Positions 4,315 to 5,208 of a DNA stretch of 5,208 nt are shown piece after piece. Location: NCBI GenBank assembly GCA_031272565.1, contig JAISTN010000139.1:1-5208 (forward strand). Direction: 5' to 3'. Each line of letters begins with the position of its first letter. Position 1 is the stretch's first letter. A program made the position numbers and the translations under genes. The notes beneath the pieces were generated by a model. It was not told the DNA's origin, searched no databases, and was given only the letters and a program-made list of their open reading frames with translations. Origin of the DNA: Bifidobacteriaceae bacterium. GTDB taxonomy: Bacteria; Actinomycetota; Actinomycetes; Actinomycetales; WQXJ01.

Positions 4315-5208
4315 GGTACGCCGACGGCATCAAGGCACTGATCGGCCGCACGCCCCTGGTACGGCTGCGTCACGTGGGAGTACCGGACGGGGTCAAACTG
4401 TTCGCCAAACTGGAACTGTGGAACCCCGGCGGTTCGGTCAAAGACCGGATCGGGGTGGCCATGCTGGCGGAGGCGGAAGCCCGCGGCGAACTGCGCCCCG
4501 GCGGGGCGGTAGTAGAAGCGACGGCCGGCAACACCGGCATCGGCATTGCGGTGGCGGCCTTGAACCGCGGCTACCGGGTGATCTTCGTTGTGCCCACCAA
4601 GTTTTCGGCCGAAAAGCAACAGGTCCTGCGGGCCTTGGGGGCAGAGGTTGTCAACACCCCGCGCGAAGGTGGCATGCTGGGCGCGGAGGCCAAGGCGGAA
4701 GAACTGATCCGGACCATCCCCGGTGCCGTCACCTTGAAGCAGTTCTCCAACCCGGCCAACCCGCGGGCCCACTATGAGACCACTGGCCCGGAGATCTACC
4801 AGGACTTGGATGGGCAGATCGACTACCTGGTGGCCGGAGCCGGCTCGGGTGGCACCTACAGCGGGGTGATGAGCTACCTGAAGGAACGCAATCCCTTCAT
4901 TCAGGGGGTGCTGGCGGACCCGGTTGGCTCCATCATTGGCGGCGGCGAGCACGCCGACTATGAAATCGAGGGAATTGGCAACGACTTTGTGCCCCTGGTG
5001 ATGAACCTCGATCTGGTGGACCGGGTGGTCAAGGTGTCCGACACGGCAGCTTTGGCCGGGGTCCGGCAGTTGGCCAAGGCGGAAGGGATCTTGGCGGGGA
5101 CCTCGTCCGGGGCGGCCTTCCATGCCGCCTTGGTGGTGGCGCGGGGGCTGGAGCGTGGCAATGTGGTGACGATCTTGCCGGACCGCGGTGACCGCTACCT
5201 GTCGAAGG
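4311..5208 (+). CDS. mccA: MccA-like cystathionine beta-synthase / cysteine synthase, 3' partial
   Basis: This is a PLP enzyme of the cysteine synthase/CBS family (fold type II). The 299 residues present lack only about the last ten of a typical single-domain member. The PLP lysine is K44 in NPGGSVKDR (38-46), the substrate loop is TAGNTG (71-76), the phosphate-binding loop is GSGGT (178-182), GTSSGAA is at 263-269 and LPDRGDRYLS (289-298) is near the end. TAGNTGIG in place of the TSGNTG usual in CysK, together with VPTKFSAEKQ, LRALGAEVV and QFSNPANPRAH, recalls B. subtilis MccA (YrhA), which makes cystathionine from O-acetylserine and homocysteine. A CysM/CysK-type sulfide-using activity remains possible. 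The ATG at 4311 overlaps the upstream stop (ATGA) with only a weak Shine-Dalgarno, so translation is probably coupled. No cysteine occurs in the visible part. It acts just before MccB in reverse transsulfuration. Confidence 0.88.
   Translation, partial: MRYADGIKALIGRTPLVRLRHVGVPDGVKLFAKLELWNPGGSVKDRIGVAMLAEAEARGELRPGGAVVEATAGNTGIGIAVAALNRGYRVIFVVPTKFSAEKQQVLRALGAEVVNTPREGGMLGAEAKAEELIRTIPGAVTLKQFSNPANPRAHYETTGPEIYQDLDGQIDYLVAGAGSGGTYSGVMSYLKERNPFIQGVLADPVGSIIGGGEHADYEIEGIGNDFVPLVMNLDLVDRVVKVSDTAALAGVRQLAKAEGILAGTSSGAAFHAALVVARGLERGNVVTILPDRGDRYLSK

Overview
The window is strongly GC-rich. It contains a lipoprotein with an Asp/Thr/Ala-rich linker, G/C-ending codons, and tightly overlapping genes joined by GTGA and ATGA junctions. 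This suggests an actinobacterium (Actinomycetota); the sequence alone does not fix genus or family.

Layout. Positions 1-328 hold no intact gene. They carry a short fragment that may be a decayed IS30-like transposase start, then a roughly 140-nt nested palindrome (179-318). A secreted lipoprotein of unknown function lies at 329-829 on the minus strand. Positions 830-1244 form the divergent intergenic region, with several palindromes, a CRP/GlxR-like site (GTGA-N6-TCAC, 1037-1052) and a structured leader. From 1245 to the end of the window, four plus-strand genes overlap head to tail: an orphan winged-helix regulator, an MccB-like cystathionine gamma-lyase, a class I methyltransferase-like protein, and an MccA-like cystathionine beta-synthase/cysteine synthase that runs off the edge.

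How it works together. MccA-like enzymes condense homocysteine with (O-acetyl)serine to cystathionine, and MccB-like enzymes cleave cystathionine to cysteine. The core is therefore a reverse transsulfuration (methionine-to-cysteine) operon. Its gene content resembles the Bacillus subtilis yrrT-mtnN-mccA-mccB cluster, which also contains a putative SAM-dependent methyltransferase.

The most interesting feature is in the leader. A short ORF at 1113-1151 encodes M-C-L-G-R-R-M-C-C-C-S-S, with four cysteines all written TGT, whereas all six cysteine codons in the main genes of the window are TGC. The Cys-Cys-Cys codons lie inside the 5' arm of an 18-bp RNA hairpin (1126-1174), which is followed by a C-rich, G-poor stretch before the regulator gene. 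This looks like a cysteine-responsive translational attenuator controlling a cysteine-producing operon. The details of mechanism are inference.
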